In this document: in pieces, positions 10,742 through 18,707 of the stretch
Layout: each line of letters opens with the position of its first letter
Numbering within the stretch: position 1 is the stretch's first letter
Assembly (NCBI RefSeq): GCF_015040615.1
Contig: NZ_CP060402.1
Coordinates: forward strand, 1,426,001-1,490,000
Length of the DNA: 64,000 nucleotides
Origin: Microbacterium sp. YJN-G
Lineage (GTDB): Bacteria; Actinomycetota; Actinomycetes; Actinomycetales; Microbacteriaceae
Reading direction: 5' to 3'
Program-made: the position numbers and the translations under genes
Notes under the pieces: model-generated
Database searches by the model: none
What the model was told of the DNA's origin: nothing
The model's input: only the letters and a program-made list of their open reading frames with translations

Positions 10742-11548
10742 TCAGACCGTCCGCCACGAATCGTCGAGGATGTTCGAGCCGGCTTCCGGGCCCATCTGCA
10801 GCATCCCGCCGTCGACGGACCAATCCGCACCCGTGACGTAACTCGAGGCGGGCGAGGCGAGGAATGCGATGACCGCCGCGACCTCCTCGGCCTTTCCGGG
10901 CCGGCCAAGCGGCACACCGGGGCGATGCGTGCGATCGGCATCCTCCGAGGTGCGTCCGCTGGCGGCGGTGGCGATCTCTCCCGGCGCGACCGCATTCGCC
11001 GTGATCCCGTGCGCACCCAGCTCCTGCGCCAACGTCTTCATCAGACCCGACAGCGCATGCTTCGCCGCGATGTACGCGCCGAGCCCGACACGCGGCTGAT
11101 GCGCATGCACACTGGTCACCGCGATCAGCCGTCCCCCGTGGCCCGCCTCGACCATGTGCCGCGCGGCCGTCTGCAGCCCGAGGAATGCGCCGTCGACGTT
11201 CAGCGCCATCGTGTCCAGCCATTCCCGCACGCTGATCTCCAGCAGCGCCCGACGGTTGCTGGCTCCCGCGTTGTTCACGAAGACGTCGAGTCCGCCGAGA
11301 CCATCCCGAAGCTCATCGATGGTCGCAGGCACCGCATCGAAGTCGGTGGCATCGAAGCGGGCCACCACGGCCCGTCGTCCACGCGCCCGCACTGCCTCGG
11401 CGGTGCTCTCAGCGCCCTCGCGATCCTGGTGCCAGGTGATCCCGACATCCATGCCGGCTTCCGCGAGGGCGATGGCGGTCGCCGCTCCGATGCCCGAATC
11501 CGAGGCTGTCACGATCGCGTGACGGGGGAGGAACTCTGCTGTCGACAT
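10742..11548 (-). CDS. short-chain dehydrogenase/reductase (SDR)
   Basis: A 268-residue classical SDR that oxidises or reduces an unknown substrate with NAD(P)H. The nucleotide-binding motif is the variant TASDSGIG (usually TGxxxGIG), NNAG follows at about residue 90, and the catalytic YxxxK reads YIAAK. The C-terminal VTGADWSVDGG is typical. The start is probably leaderless: TAGCCT (11556-11561, minus strand) lies 7 nt before the ATG. It stands alone between the interrupted HNH gene and the MFS gene. Confidence 0.87.
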   Translation of the reverse strand: MSTAEFLPRHAIVTASDSGIGAATAIALAEAGMDVGITWHQDREGAESTAEAVRARGRRAVVARFDATDFDAVPATIDELRDGLGGLDVFVNNAGASNRRALLEISVREWLDTMALNVDGAFLGLQTAARHMVEAGHGGRLIAVTSVHAHQPRVGLGAYIAAKHALSGLMKTLAQELGAHGITANAVAPGEIATAASGRTSEDADRTHRPGVPLGRPGKAEEVAAVIAFLASPASSYVTGADWSVDGGMLQMGPEAGSNILDDSWRTV

Positions 11549-11572
11549 GCCAGGCAGGCTATCCGTCCGCCG

Positions 11573-12820
11573 TCACCCGGCGGCGGGGCTTGACAGCGTG
11601 ATGCTGCGCAACCGGGGGTTCCGCAGCGGTGCGATCATCAGCAGCGCCATCGCACCGCCGTACAGCGTGAACGGAACCCACAGCGGAAGGATGCCGGCCA
11701 ACAGGCCGAACAGCGCCATGGCTGCGGGCATCAGGCAGTCATCGCCCAGGCGCAGGATCGATCCCAGCCGCCCCAGGAAGTCCGGCGCCGCGGTGGCGGC
11801 GAACGTCGAGCTCAGCAGCGCGGACGCGAAGCCGGCGGTCAGCCCCACGACCAGGCATCCGGCGCCCACCACGATCGGTGAGCCGATGCCGAGCGCGACG
11901 ATGCCGGCACCCTGCACCATCAGTGCGACGAAGCCGCCGATCGCCTCCCGCCGCGGACGCCACCGGACCACCGCCAGCGCCCCGAGCATCGCGCCGCCGC
12001 CGACGAGTGCCTCGAACACGCCGACGGCTCCGGCGCCCCAGCCGCGTTCGGTGGCCTGCAGCGGCAGCCCGATGGAGATCGCGGGACCTACGGCCAGGTT
12101 CAACCCCGACAGGGCGATGACCAGCGTGCGGGTGGCGGGCTCGCTGCGCAGATGACGGAATCCGTCCGCCACCCCGCGCAGCACGCTCTCGTGTGCCGAC
12201 GCCCGCGGCAGCGCGAACCGTGGCCGCAGCCACAGCACGATGAACACGATGACCACGACATAGGTGAGCGTGTTCAGCCCGGCGCAGCCCGCGAGCCCGA
12301 ACGCGGCGACGAGGAACCCGCCGGCCGCGGCACCGCCCATCGTGCCCAGACGCGACAGGGTCTGGCTGAGCGCGGTGTAGGCCGGCAGATCCGCCGGTGC
12401 GACCAGCTGCCGTGGCATGGTGCCCGCGGCGGGTTCGAAGAATGCGTCGCACAGGCCGAACGCGATCGCGGCCGCGAGCAGCACCGCCACCGTCGGCGGT
12501 GCTGCGAGGCACCACACGGCGACGGCCACGAGCACGACCACCCGCAGTGCGTTGAACAGCACCATCAGGCGACGTGCATCCGACCGGTCCGCATACGCCC
12601 CGCCGACCAGCAGCACCAGTGCCCGCGGCACGGTGCCTGCGGCGACGACCAGACCGGCGACAGCGGGAGAGGCGATCTGCACCGCGGTCCAGGCGAAGGC
12701 GATCGTGAAGATCGCGTCCCCGGCATCCGACAGCGCCTTCACCACCAGCCACGACTGCACCAGCAGGTCTCGGCGGAACGCCGGGGGCGTGCGCAGCATG
12801 CGCGGTTCCGTCGTCGTCAT
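11573..12820 (-). CDS. MFS transporter, probable multidrug/drug efflux type
   Basis: A 415-residue membrane protein with about 10-12 hydrophobic helices. The loop GGAYADRSDARRLM between helices 2 and 3 is the MFS signature region. It starts at ATG 12820 with GGAGGTG upstream. The ATG begins 2 nt beyond the TGA of the ArsR-type regulator, so the two are coupled in one operon, regulator first. That layout suggests an efflux pump controlled by the regulator. The substrate is unknown. Confidence 0.85.
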   Translation of the reverse strand: MTTTEPRMLRTPPAFRRDLLVQSWLVVKALSDAGDAIFTIAFAWTAVQIASPAVAGLVVAAGTVPRALVLLVGGAYADRSDARRLMVLFNALRVVVLVAVAVWCLAAPPTVAVLLAAAIAFGLCDAFFEPAAGTMPRQLVAPADLPAYTALSQTLSRLGTMGGAAAGGFLVAAFGLAGCAGLNTLTYVVVIVFIVLWLRPRFALPRASAHESVLRGVADGFRHLRSEPATRTLVIALSGLNLAVGPAISIGLPLQATERGWGAGAVGVFEALVGGGAMLGALAVVRWRPRREAIGGFVALMVQGAGIVALGIGSPIVVGAGCLVVGLTAGFASALLSSTFAATAAPDFLGRLGSILRLGDDCLMPAAMALFGLLAGILPLWVPFTLYGGAMALLMIAPLRNPRLRSITLSSPAAG

Positions 12821-12822
12821 GA

Positions 12823-13359
12823 TCACACCTCCGTCGGGAATCCGTGAGCGAAGAAGAACACCGGCATCCTCTGCTGTCCGTCTGAGCGATCGATCCCGCC
12901 GCGCCATTCGTCGACCAGCGCGTTGAGGCGGCGCTGCAGCTCAGAGAGCTCGGCTTGCGTCGCCCACGCGAGTGAGTCGGTGCTGAAGCCCTCGGCCTCG
13001 CTCTGCGGCGAGATCCGATACCAGCGCTGAAGGCGGTCGAGCTGATGGCGCACATTCGCGCGCTGCGCCTCCCTCGCCATCAGCGCGTCGGCGGGGGAGT
13101 CGTAGTCATCCGCCGACCAGGTGAACGAGCGGCGCGACAGCTGCCACCAGCTGGCGCGCCTGTCGCCGTCGGGCGCGTCCACCTGCTCGACGACTCCCGC
13201 CTTCTGCAGCATCCGCAGATGGTGGCTGACGCTGCCCACCTGCGCCTCGAAGGCGCGCGCCAGCACACCCACCTGCGTCGGACCGTACATGAACAGGCGG
13301 TCGATGATGCGTCGCCGCAGAGGGTGCGAGATGGCCGTGATGACCGAGATGTCTTCCAC
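12823..13359 (-). CDS. ArsR-type winged-helix transcriptional regulator
   Basis: A 178-residue protein with an N-terminal HTH (SHPLRRRIIDRLFMYGPTQVGVLARAF, then SVSHHLRMLQKAGVVEQV as recognition helix and wing). The second half is helical and Trp/Arg-rich with no recognised ligand site and no cysteine pair, so it is not a metal sensor of the classic kind. It is the first gene of the MFS operon and probably represses it. A TAGCGT box (13367-13372, minus strand) 7 nt before the GTG start suggests leaderless expression. Confidence 0.83.
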   Translation of the reverse strand: MEDISVITAISHPLRRRIIDRLFMYGPTQVGVLARAFEAQVGSVSHHLRMLQKAGVVEQVDAPDGDRRASWWQLSRRSFTWSADDYDSPADALMAREAQRANVRHQLDRLQRWYRISPQSEAEGFSTDSLAWATQAELSELQRRLNALVDEWRGGIDRSDGQQRMPVFFFAHGFPTEV

Positions 13360-13418
13360 GACGGCAACGCTAAAGCCGTCCGCGAATTCTCACAAGACTT
13401 CTTGTATACCCCGGAAAA

Positions 13419-14540
13419 TCAACGATCAGCGTCCGTCGCACGGCCACGGGTGCGGGCGCGACGCCGACGGATGACCAGCCACACGATCAGCAGCGCCACC
13501 GCGGCGATCCCCAGCCACGGCAGCAGGAACCCGAAGGCGATGACGAGAGCGTTGAGCGAGACGATCAGGCCGTTCCAGCCGGCCAGCAGGCCGTCGCCGA
13601 AGCCGGCCGGATCGGCCGGAGTCGGGCTGGTCCGTTCGGTGAGACTGACCTCGACGGTCGACATCGCGACCTGCTCGTCGAGCAGCTTGAGCTGCTGCTC
13701 GTAGCTCTCCAGCTGCGCCTGCCTGTCGCTGAGGGCCGCCTCCGCCGCGATGAGGTCGCCGACCGACCCTGACTTCGACATGAGTTCGGTGAGCCGCTCG
13801 ACGGATGCCCGGGCTGCGGCCACGCGGGCCCGCAGATCGACCGCTGTCGAGGTGACGTCCTGCCGGCCGATCGACGAGCGCAGCACCTCGCCCTCGCTTC
13901 GGATCTCGTCCATCACGACGCTCAGATCGGCCGCCGGGATGCGAAGACGCATCCAGCCGTCGCCGCGCTCGACGGGCGGCTGCGACGCCGCATCCAGGGG
14001 AACCGCAGGGTCGATGCCGATGTCGGTCGCCTCGACGTAGCCGTCGTGCTCTGCGGCCAGCGCCGTGAGAGCATCCGCAGCCTCGCGCACGTCCGCCACG
14101 CGCAGGGTGACCTGCGCGGTGGTGATGATCTCGCGATCGGATGCCGGCTGCTGCGGGGCCGTGCCCGCGGCGCTGTCGACGACCTCACCGCCGCCGACAG
14201 CGGCCTTCTCTCCACCGCCGGCGTCCGCTGCCTCCTGCGAATCCGCGCCCGACATGAAGCTCTCCGGCCCGACGGCCTCGTCGCGCATCTCCGAGGCGCC
14301 GACGACGCCCGGGCTGCCCGTGACGGCGGTGAGCAGGGGAGGGGCGATGAGGATGCCGCCGGCGAAGGCCGCCGCGACACCGAGAGCGGTCAGCCAGCCG
14401 CGCCGGCGCCTGTGGGCGACCGGTACCGGGTCACCCACGGCGACCCGCTGCTCGCCGATGTCGTCGAACACGGCATCCTCGATGCGTGCGATGCTCTCGT
14501 CGCTCAGCGGCGGCAGCACGATCTCGCTGTGCTCGTTCAT
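13419..14540 (-). CDS. DUF4349 domain membrane protein, partner of ECF sigma factor
   Basis: A 373-residue protein. Residues 1-45 are cytosolic, followed by a hydrophobic segment (LTALGVAAAFAGGILIAPPLL), a Ser/Gly/Ala-rich linker, the DUF4349 domain (from about 135) with a coiled coil (LSDRQAQLESYEQQLKLLDEQ), and a C-terminal membrane segment ending in RRRRAR. It overlaps the sigma gene by 4 nt, so it may act as an anti-sigma or sensor. That role is inferred from position only; no zinc anti-sigma motif is present. Confidence 0.82.
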   Translation of the reverse strand: MNEHSEIVLPPLSDESIARIEDAVFDDIGEQRVAVGDPVPVAHRRRRGWLTALGVAAAFAGGILIAPPLLTAVTGSPGVVGASEMRDEAVGPESFMSGADSQEAADAGGGEKAAVGGGEVVDSAAGTAPQQPASDREIITTAQVTLRVADVREAADALTALAAEHDGYVEATDIGIDPAVPLDAASQPPVERGDGWMRLRIPAADLSVVMDEIRSEGEVLRSSIGRQDVTSTAVDLRARVAAARASVERLTELMSKSGSVGDLIAAEAALSDRQAQLESYEQQLKLLDEQVAMSTVEVSLTERTSPTPADPAGFGDGLLAGWNGLIVSLNALVIAFGFLLPWLGIAAVALLIVWLVIRRRRARTRGRATDADR

Positions 14541-15106
14541 GCGTCTCTCACCTCCTGCACCGCGCCGCGCAGGCGCGTGCGTACCCGGGAGAGACGGTTT
14601 CGGACGACGGCATGGCTGACACCCAGCTCCTCGGCGGCGACGGCGTAGGCGTACCCCTCGACGGCGCACAACCGGAAGATCCTCCGGTCGATCTCGTCGA
14701 GAAGCCCCACCTCGGCGGCGATGCGCTCGGCGAGATCGGCCGAGATCACCTGATCCTCGACGCTCACCGTGTCGGGGAGCGTCTCGGACAGTGTCTCCTG
14801 CACGGCATCCGCGGTATGCGCGCGGTCGCGCCGCAGCACCCGCAGGCGGTTCGCCGCCTGGAATCGGCAGATCGTGGCCAGCCAGGGCAGCAGCGAGGTG
14901 CCGGCCAGCTGCAGCCCGGGAAGCTTCCGCCACGCGATGACGAAGGTCTCCTGGGCGATGTCCTCCGCGTCGGGCGCGGAGCCGAGGATGCCGTAGGCGA
15001 TCCAGTACACAGGCCGCACATGGGCGCGGTAGATCGACCGGAACGCATCCTGATCTCCGGATGCGGCCCGTTCGGCCCACTCCTGGTCCTGACTCTGCGT
15101 CGACAT
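14537..15106 (-). CDS. ECF-type RNA polymerase sigma factor (sigma-70 family)
   Basis: A 189-residue sigma factor with region 2 (AFRSIYRAHVRPVYWIAYGILGSAPDAEDIAQETFVIAWR) and region 4 (EIDRRIFRLCAVEGYAYAVAAEELGVSHAVVRNRLSRVRTRLR), lacking regions 1 and 3 as expected for ECF factors. It directs polymerase to a small regulon. The following gene is translationally coupled (ATGA overlap) and is membrane-bound, so the pair may signal envelope stress. The target promoters are unknown. Confidence 0.9.
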   Translation of the reverse strand: MSTQSQDQEWAERAASGDQDAFRSIYRAHVRPVYWIAYGILGSAPDAEDIAQETFVIAWRKLPGLQLAGTSLLPWLATICRFQAANRLRVLRRDRAHTADAVQETLSETLPDTVSVEDQVISADLAERIAAEVGLLDEIDRRIFRLCAVEGYAYAVAAEELGVSHAVVRNRLSRVRTRLRGAVQEVRDA

Positions 15107-15212
15107 CTGTTCCGTCCGTGTCTCTCATGCAGAAGGTGTCACGTGATGCCTCATCGTCTCAGATCCGGCGGCATCGATGGTGGATCGGTCCGGGGCGGCC
15201 GCCCGGATCCGG

Positions 15213-15218
15213 TAGGAT
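15213..15218 (+). promoter_or_regulatory. -10 box for the terC leader RNA
   Basis: TAGGAT at 15213-15218 would place the transcript start at about 15225, just before the P1 stem of the riboswitch. No convincing -35 is seen. Confidence 0.5.
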
Positions 15219-15226
15219 GAACGACG

Positions 15227-15343
15227 CGAAAGGGAGTATCCCAATCCGCGCGGATCGTCATCACGAGCATCGCCATCGCTGCTCCGGACGCGCGACGCAC
15301 ATCAGTGCGGGGGAGAGACTTTCAGTTCCCGCCGACCCTTTCG
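15227..15343 (+). ncRNA. probable yybP-ykoY (Mn2+) riboswitch upstream of terC
   Basis: A perfect 8-bp P1 stem (CGAAAGGG 15227-15234 with CCCTTTCG 15336-15343) closes a domain of about 100 nt. Inside it are pieces resembling the conserved yybP-ykoY core: GGGAGTAT (15232-15239), GTCATCACG (15257-15265) and AGAGACTTTC (15314-15323), plus a small ATCCGCGCGGAT hairpin. TerC genes are known targets of this manganese-sensing class. The 3' P1 strand abuts AAAGAGG (15344-15350), the likely ribosome site, so control is probably at translation. A covariance search would decide. Confidence 0.68.
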
Positions 15344-15359
15344 AAAGAGGCCGCGTTCC

Positions 15360-16364
15360 GTGACCATCCCCATCTGGTTCGAGATGACCTCGATGATCGT
15401 GCTGACGATCATCCTCATCGCCGACCTGCTGCTGATCAAGCTGCGCCCGCACATCCCGTCGACGAAGGAATCCACGCTCTGGGTGGTCTTCTACGTGGCA
15501 CTCGCCATGCTGTTCGCCGTGTTGCTCGGCGTCGTCGGCGGCTGGAGCAACGCCGGCGACTTCGTCACCGGCTGGGCGCTGGAGTACAGCCTGTCGATCG
15601 ACAACCTGTTCGTCTTCGTGCTGATCATGACCCAGTTCGCCGTGCCGCGGCGCCTGCAGCAGCAGGTGCTGATGGTCGGCATCATCATCGCGCTCGTGCT
15701 GCGCGGACTGTTCATCCTCGTCGGCGTCGCCGTGATCGAGAACTTCTCGCCGATCTTCTACATCTTCGGCGCCTTCCTCATCTACACGGCGATCAAGCAG
15801 GCCATGCCCGAGGGTGAGCACGACGAAGAGGTGCAGCGCGAGGCGTTCATCGTGCGCGTGCTGCGTCGCCGCATCGACATCAGCGACGGCTACGACGGGT
15901 CGAAGATGCGCACGCTCGTCGACGGCAAGCGCATGTGGACGCCGATGATCATCGTGTTCATCACCATCGGCATCACCGACCTGATGTTCGCGATCGACTC
16001 GATCCCCGCGATCTTCGAGATCACCACGAACGGCTTCCTGGTCTTCACCGCGAACATCTTCGCCCTGATGGGTCTGCGCCAGCTGTACTTCCTGCTCGGC
16101 GACCTGCTCGACCGCCTGCGCTACCTGCACTACGGCATCGCCGTGATCCTCGGCTTCATCGGCATCAAGCTGATCCTGCACGCGCTGCACGTGAACGAGC
16201 TTCCGTTCATCAACGGCGGCAAGCACGTCGAGTGGGTGCCCGACATCTCGAACATGGTGTCGCTGGGCGTCATCCTCGCCTCGATGACGGTCGCCACCCT
16301 CGCGAGCCTGATCGCCGCCTCGCGCGAGAAGCGCGCCGCGCGGATCTCCGCTCTCGAGGACTGA
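15360..16364 (+). CDS. TerC family integral membrane protein (probable Mn2+ exporter)
   Basis: A 334-residue protein with about 8-9 membrane helices. The TerC acid motifs are present: EYSLSIDNLFVFVLIM and TDLMFAIDSIPAIF, whose Asp residues are expected to bind metal. Family members such as Alx and MeeF/YceF export manganese; older annotation calls them tellurium resistance proteins. The GTG start at 15360 is preceded by AAAGAGG. The upstream riboswitch candidate supports a manganese role. Confidence 0.9.
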   Translation: MTIPIWFEMTSMIVLTIILIADLLLIKLRPHIPSTKESTLWVVFYVALAMLFAVLLGVVGGWSNAGDFVTGWALEYSLSIDNLFVFVLIMTQFAVPRRLQQQVLMVGIIIALVLRGLFILVGVAVIENFSPIFYIFGAFLIYTAIKQAMPEGEHDEEVQREAFIVRVLRRRIDISDGYDGSKMRTLVDGKRMWTPMIIVFITIGITDLMFAIDSIPAIFEITTNGFLVFTANIFALMGLRQLYFLLGDLLDRLRYLHYGIAVILGFIGIKLILHALHVNELPFINGGKHVEWVPDISNMVSLGVILASMTVATLASLIAASREKRAARISALED

Positions 16365-16381
16365 CACCGACGCACGTTCGG

Positions 16382-16418
16382 AGCGGGTCGGGTCGCCGTC
16401 ATGGTGGCCCGACCCGCT
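16382..16418 (+). terminator. terminator after terC
   Basis: An 11-bp perfect stem, AGCGGGTCGGG (16382-16392) with CCCGACCCGCT (16408-16418), loop of 15 nt, followed by TTGCG. Confidence 0.75.
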
Positions 16419-16430
16419 TTGCGTCGGTGA

Positions 16431-16436
16431 TAACCT
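16431..16436 (+). promoter_or_regulatory. -10 box of the leucine operon leader
   Basis: TAACCT, 6 nt before the ATG of the leader peptide. This spacing would make the leader ORF leaderless, starting at or next to the first transcribed base. Confidence 0.55.
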
Positions 16437-16442
16437 GACGGA

Positions 16443-16490
16443 ATGCGAGCGGCTCTTCTCCTTAGCAGCCGCGACGAGACCTCGATCTAG
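16443..16490 (+). CDS. leucine operon leader peptide, 15 residues
   Basis: ATG at 16443 opens a 16-codon frame reading MRAALLLSSRDETSI and ending at TAG. Three consecutive leucine codons (CTT CTC CTT) precede a strong hairpin that overlaps the last codons. This is the layout of ribosome-mediated attenuation, in which scarce Leu-tRNA stalls the ribosome and changes the RNA fold before leuC. The frame has no function beyond being read. Confidence 0.7.
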   Translation: MRAALLLSSRDETSI

Positions 16491-16506
16491 GCCTTCCTCG
16501 TCGCGG
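16469..16506 (+). promoter_or_regulatory. attenuator hairpin before leuC
   Basis: CCGCGACGAG (16469-16478) pairs perfectly with CTCGTCGCGG (16497-16506). The left arm lies inside the leader ORF, so a translating or stalled ribosome would decide whether the stem forms. There is no T tract, so it may act as an actinobacterial terminator or as a block on leuC translation. Confidence 0.6.
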
Positions 16507-16547
16507 CATCCTGCGTGGGCCGATTCGAAACCCAGGAGACATCGCAA

Positions 16548-17984
16548 ATGAGCACTGATACCCGTCGCCCCCGCACGCTGGCAGAGAAGGTCTGGGATGA
16601 CCACCTCGTCGTCAAGGGCGAGAACGGCGAGCCCGACCTGATCTACATCGACCTGCATCTGGTGCACGAGGTGACCAGCCCGCAGGCGTTCGACGGACTG
16701 CGTGCCGAGGGGCGCCCGCTGCGCCGCCTCGACCTGACGATCGCGACCGAGGACCACAACACGCCGACCCTCGACATCGACAAGCCGATCGCCGATCTCA
16801 CCAGCCGCACGCAGATCGAGACGCTGCGACGCAACGCCGAGGAGTTCGGCGTGCGGTTGCACTCGCTGGGCGACGCCGAACAGGGCATCGTGCACGTCGT
16901 CGGCCCGCAGCTGGGACTGACGATGCCCGGCATCACCGTGGTCTGCGGTGACTCGCACACCTCCACGCACGGTGCGTTCGGGGCGATGGCGTTCGGCATC
17001 GGCACCAGCGAGGTCGAGCACGTCATGGCCACCCAGACGCTGCCGCTCAAGCCCTTCAAGACGATGGCGATCAACGTCGAGGGCGAGCTGCGTCCCGGCG
17101 TCACGGCGAAGGACATCATCCTCGCGGTGATCGCGAAGATCGGCACCGGCGGCGGGCAAGGTTACGTGCTCGAGTACCGCGGCAGCGCGATCCGCGCCCT
17201 CTCGATGGAGGGCCGCATGACGATCTGCAACATGTCGATCGAGGCCGGCGCACGCGCCGGCATGGTCGCCCCTGACGAGACCACGTTCGCCTACCTTCAG
17301 GGGCGCCCGCACGCCCCGCAGGGGCAGGACTGGGAGGATGCCATCGCGTACTGGCGTACGCTGCCGACCGACGCGGATGCCGTCTTCGACGCCGAGGTGC
17401 ACATCGACGCGAACGAGCTCGAGCCGTTCGTGACCTGGGGCACCAACCCCGGTCAGGGCAGCTCGCTCTCGTCGGCCGTGCCCGACCCGGCCGACATCGC
17501 GGACGCCAACGCACGCGCAGCGGCGGAGCGCGCCCTGGAGTACATGGACCTCACTCCGGGTACGCCCCTGAAGGACGTCCGGGTCGACGCGGTGTTCATG
17601 GGATCGTGCACCAACAGCCGCATCGAGGATCTGCGGGCATTCGCCTCGATCATCAAGGGCAAGAAGAAGGCCGACGGCGTGCGTGTCATGGTCGTGCCGG
17701 GCTCCGCACGCGTGCGGCTGGAGGCCGAGGCCGAGGGCATCGACAAGATCGTCGAGGAGTTCGGGGCCGAGTGGCGCTTCGCCGGCTGCTCGATGTGCCT
17801 GGGCATGAACCCCGACCAGCTCGCCCCCGGTGAGCGCTGCGCCTCGACCTCGAACCGCAACTTCGAGGGCCGACAGGGCAAGGGCGGGCGCACCCACCTG
17901 GTCTCGCCGCTCGTGGCAGCGGCGACCGCGATCCGCGGCACCCTGTCCAGCCCGAGCGATGTCGCAGAGACCGTGGAGGTCTGA
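16548..17984 (+). CDS. leuC: 3-isopropylmalate dehydratase large subunit
   Basis: A 478-residue aconitase-fold subunit that, with LeuD, isomerises 2- to 3-isopropylmalate in leucine synthesis. The [4Fe-4S] ligands are Cys354 (GSCTNSR), Cys414 and Cys417 (CSMC). [15 protein letters not shown] is the family signature. ATG 16548 has AGGAG at 16534-16538. leuD follows after 3 nt, and the leader-peptide attenuator sits upstream. Confidence 0.97.
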   Translation: MSTDTRRPRTLAEKVWDDHLVVKGENGEPDLIYIDLHLVHEVTSPQAFDGLRAEGRPLRRLDLTIATEDHNTPTLDIDKPIADLTSRTQIETLRRNAEEFGVRLHSLGDAEQGIVHVVGPQLGLTMPGITVVCGDSHTSTHGAFGAMAFGIGTSEVEHVMATQTLPLKPFKTMAINVEGELRPGVTAKDIILAVIAKIGTGGGQGYVLEYRGSAIRALSMEGRMTICNMSIEAGARAGMVAPDETTFAYLQGRPHAPQGQDWEDAIAYWRTLPTDADAVFDAEVHIDANELEPFVTWGTNPGQGSSLSSAVPDPADIADANARAAAERALEYMDLTPGTPLKDVRVDAVFMGSCTNSRIEDLRAFASIIKGKKKADGVRVMVVPGSARVRLEAEAEGIDKIVEEFGAEWRFAGCSMCLGMNPDQLAPGERCASTSNRNFEGRQGKGGRTHLVSPLVAAATAIRGTLSSPSDVAETVEV

Positions 17985-17987
17985 ATC

Positions 17988-18605
17988 ATGGAGAAGTTCA
18001 CCACCCACACCGGCGTCGCCGCGCCCCTGAAGCGCTCGAACGTCGACACCGACCAGATCATCCCTGCCGTCTTCCTGAAGCGGGTCACCAAGACCGGGTT
18101 CGAGGACGCGCTGTTCCACGGCTGGCGGCAGGACCCCGGGTTCGTGCTCAACCAGGACGCCTTCCGCACCGCATCCGTGCTCGTCGCCGGTCCCGACTTC
18201 GGCACCGGATCGAGCCGCGAGCACGCCGTGTGGGCGCTTCGCGACTACGGGTTCAAGGTCGTGCTCAGTTCGCGGTTCGCCGACATCTTCCGCGGCAACT
18301 CGGGCAAGCAGGGCCTGCTCGCGGCGACGGTCGACGAGGCCGACATCGAGCGCATCTGGGCACTGATCGACGAGCAGCCCGGCCGTGAGATCACGGTCGA
18401 CCTCGAGGCGCGCACCGCGTCGATCGGCCCTTCGACAGGCTCAGGAACCCAGTTTCAGGTGCCCATCGGAATCGACGATTACACTAGATGGCGGCTCCTC
18501 GAAGGGCTCGATGACATCGGGCTCACACTGCGCAACGAAGACAAGATCGCGCAGTTCGAGGCGCGGCGCGAGTCGTGGCGGCCACGCACGCTTCCCGTCC
18601 GCTGA
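17988..18605 (+). CDS. leuD: 3-isopropylmalate dehydratase small subunit with a repeat-derived in-frame insert
   Basis: A 205-residue swivelling-domain subunit partnering LeuC. The core motifs [25 protein letters not shown] and [13 protein letters not shown] are present. Residues 147-155 (GPSTGSGTQ) are encoded by 18426-18452, which is a copy of the dispersed element found in several intergenic regions here. The insert is a multiple of three and opens no stop. It falls between a beta-strand and the conserved FQVPIG block, probably in a surface loop. Confidence 0.95.
   Translation: MEKFTTHTGVAAPLKRSNVDTDQIIPAVFLKRVTKTGFEDALFHGWRQDPGFVLNQDAFRTASVLVAGPDFGTGSSREHAVWALRDYGFKVVLSSRFADIFRGNSGKQGLLAATVDEADIERIWALIDEQPGREITVDLEARTASIGPSTGSGTQFQVPIGIDDYTRWRLLEGLDDIGLTLRNEDKIAQFEARRESWRPRTLPVR
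18426..18451 (+). repeat. dispersed element copy inside leuD
   Basis: The 26 bases start GGCCCTTCGACAGGCTCAGG. They match the intergenic copies at 5444, 22955 (opposite orientation) and 40223. It is read in frame as part of LeuD. Confidence 0.9.
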
Positions 18606-18707
18606 GGACGAGCAGCCGAGTGGACCGGAGCCCAGCACGGCGTCAGCCGTGATTGGATGAGAGACTCGCGGCCACCGCCGCGCCTGTCATGAGTAGAAGA
18701 GGCCCGA

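Noticed and set aside
15261..18224. A 987-codon minus-strand open frame opposite terC and leuC
   Set aside because: Low-complexity Arg/Gly/Val/Asp composition without domains; terC, leuC and leuD on the plus strand explain the region.
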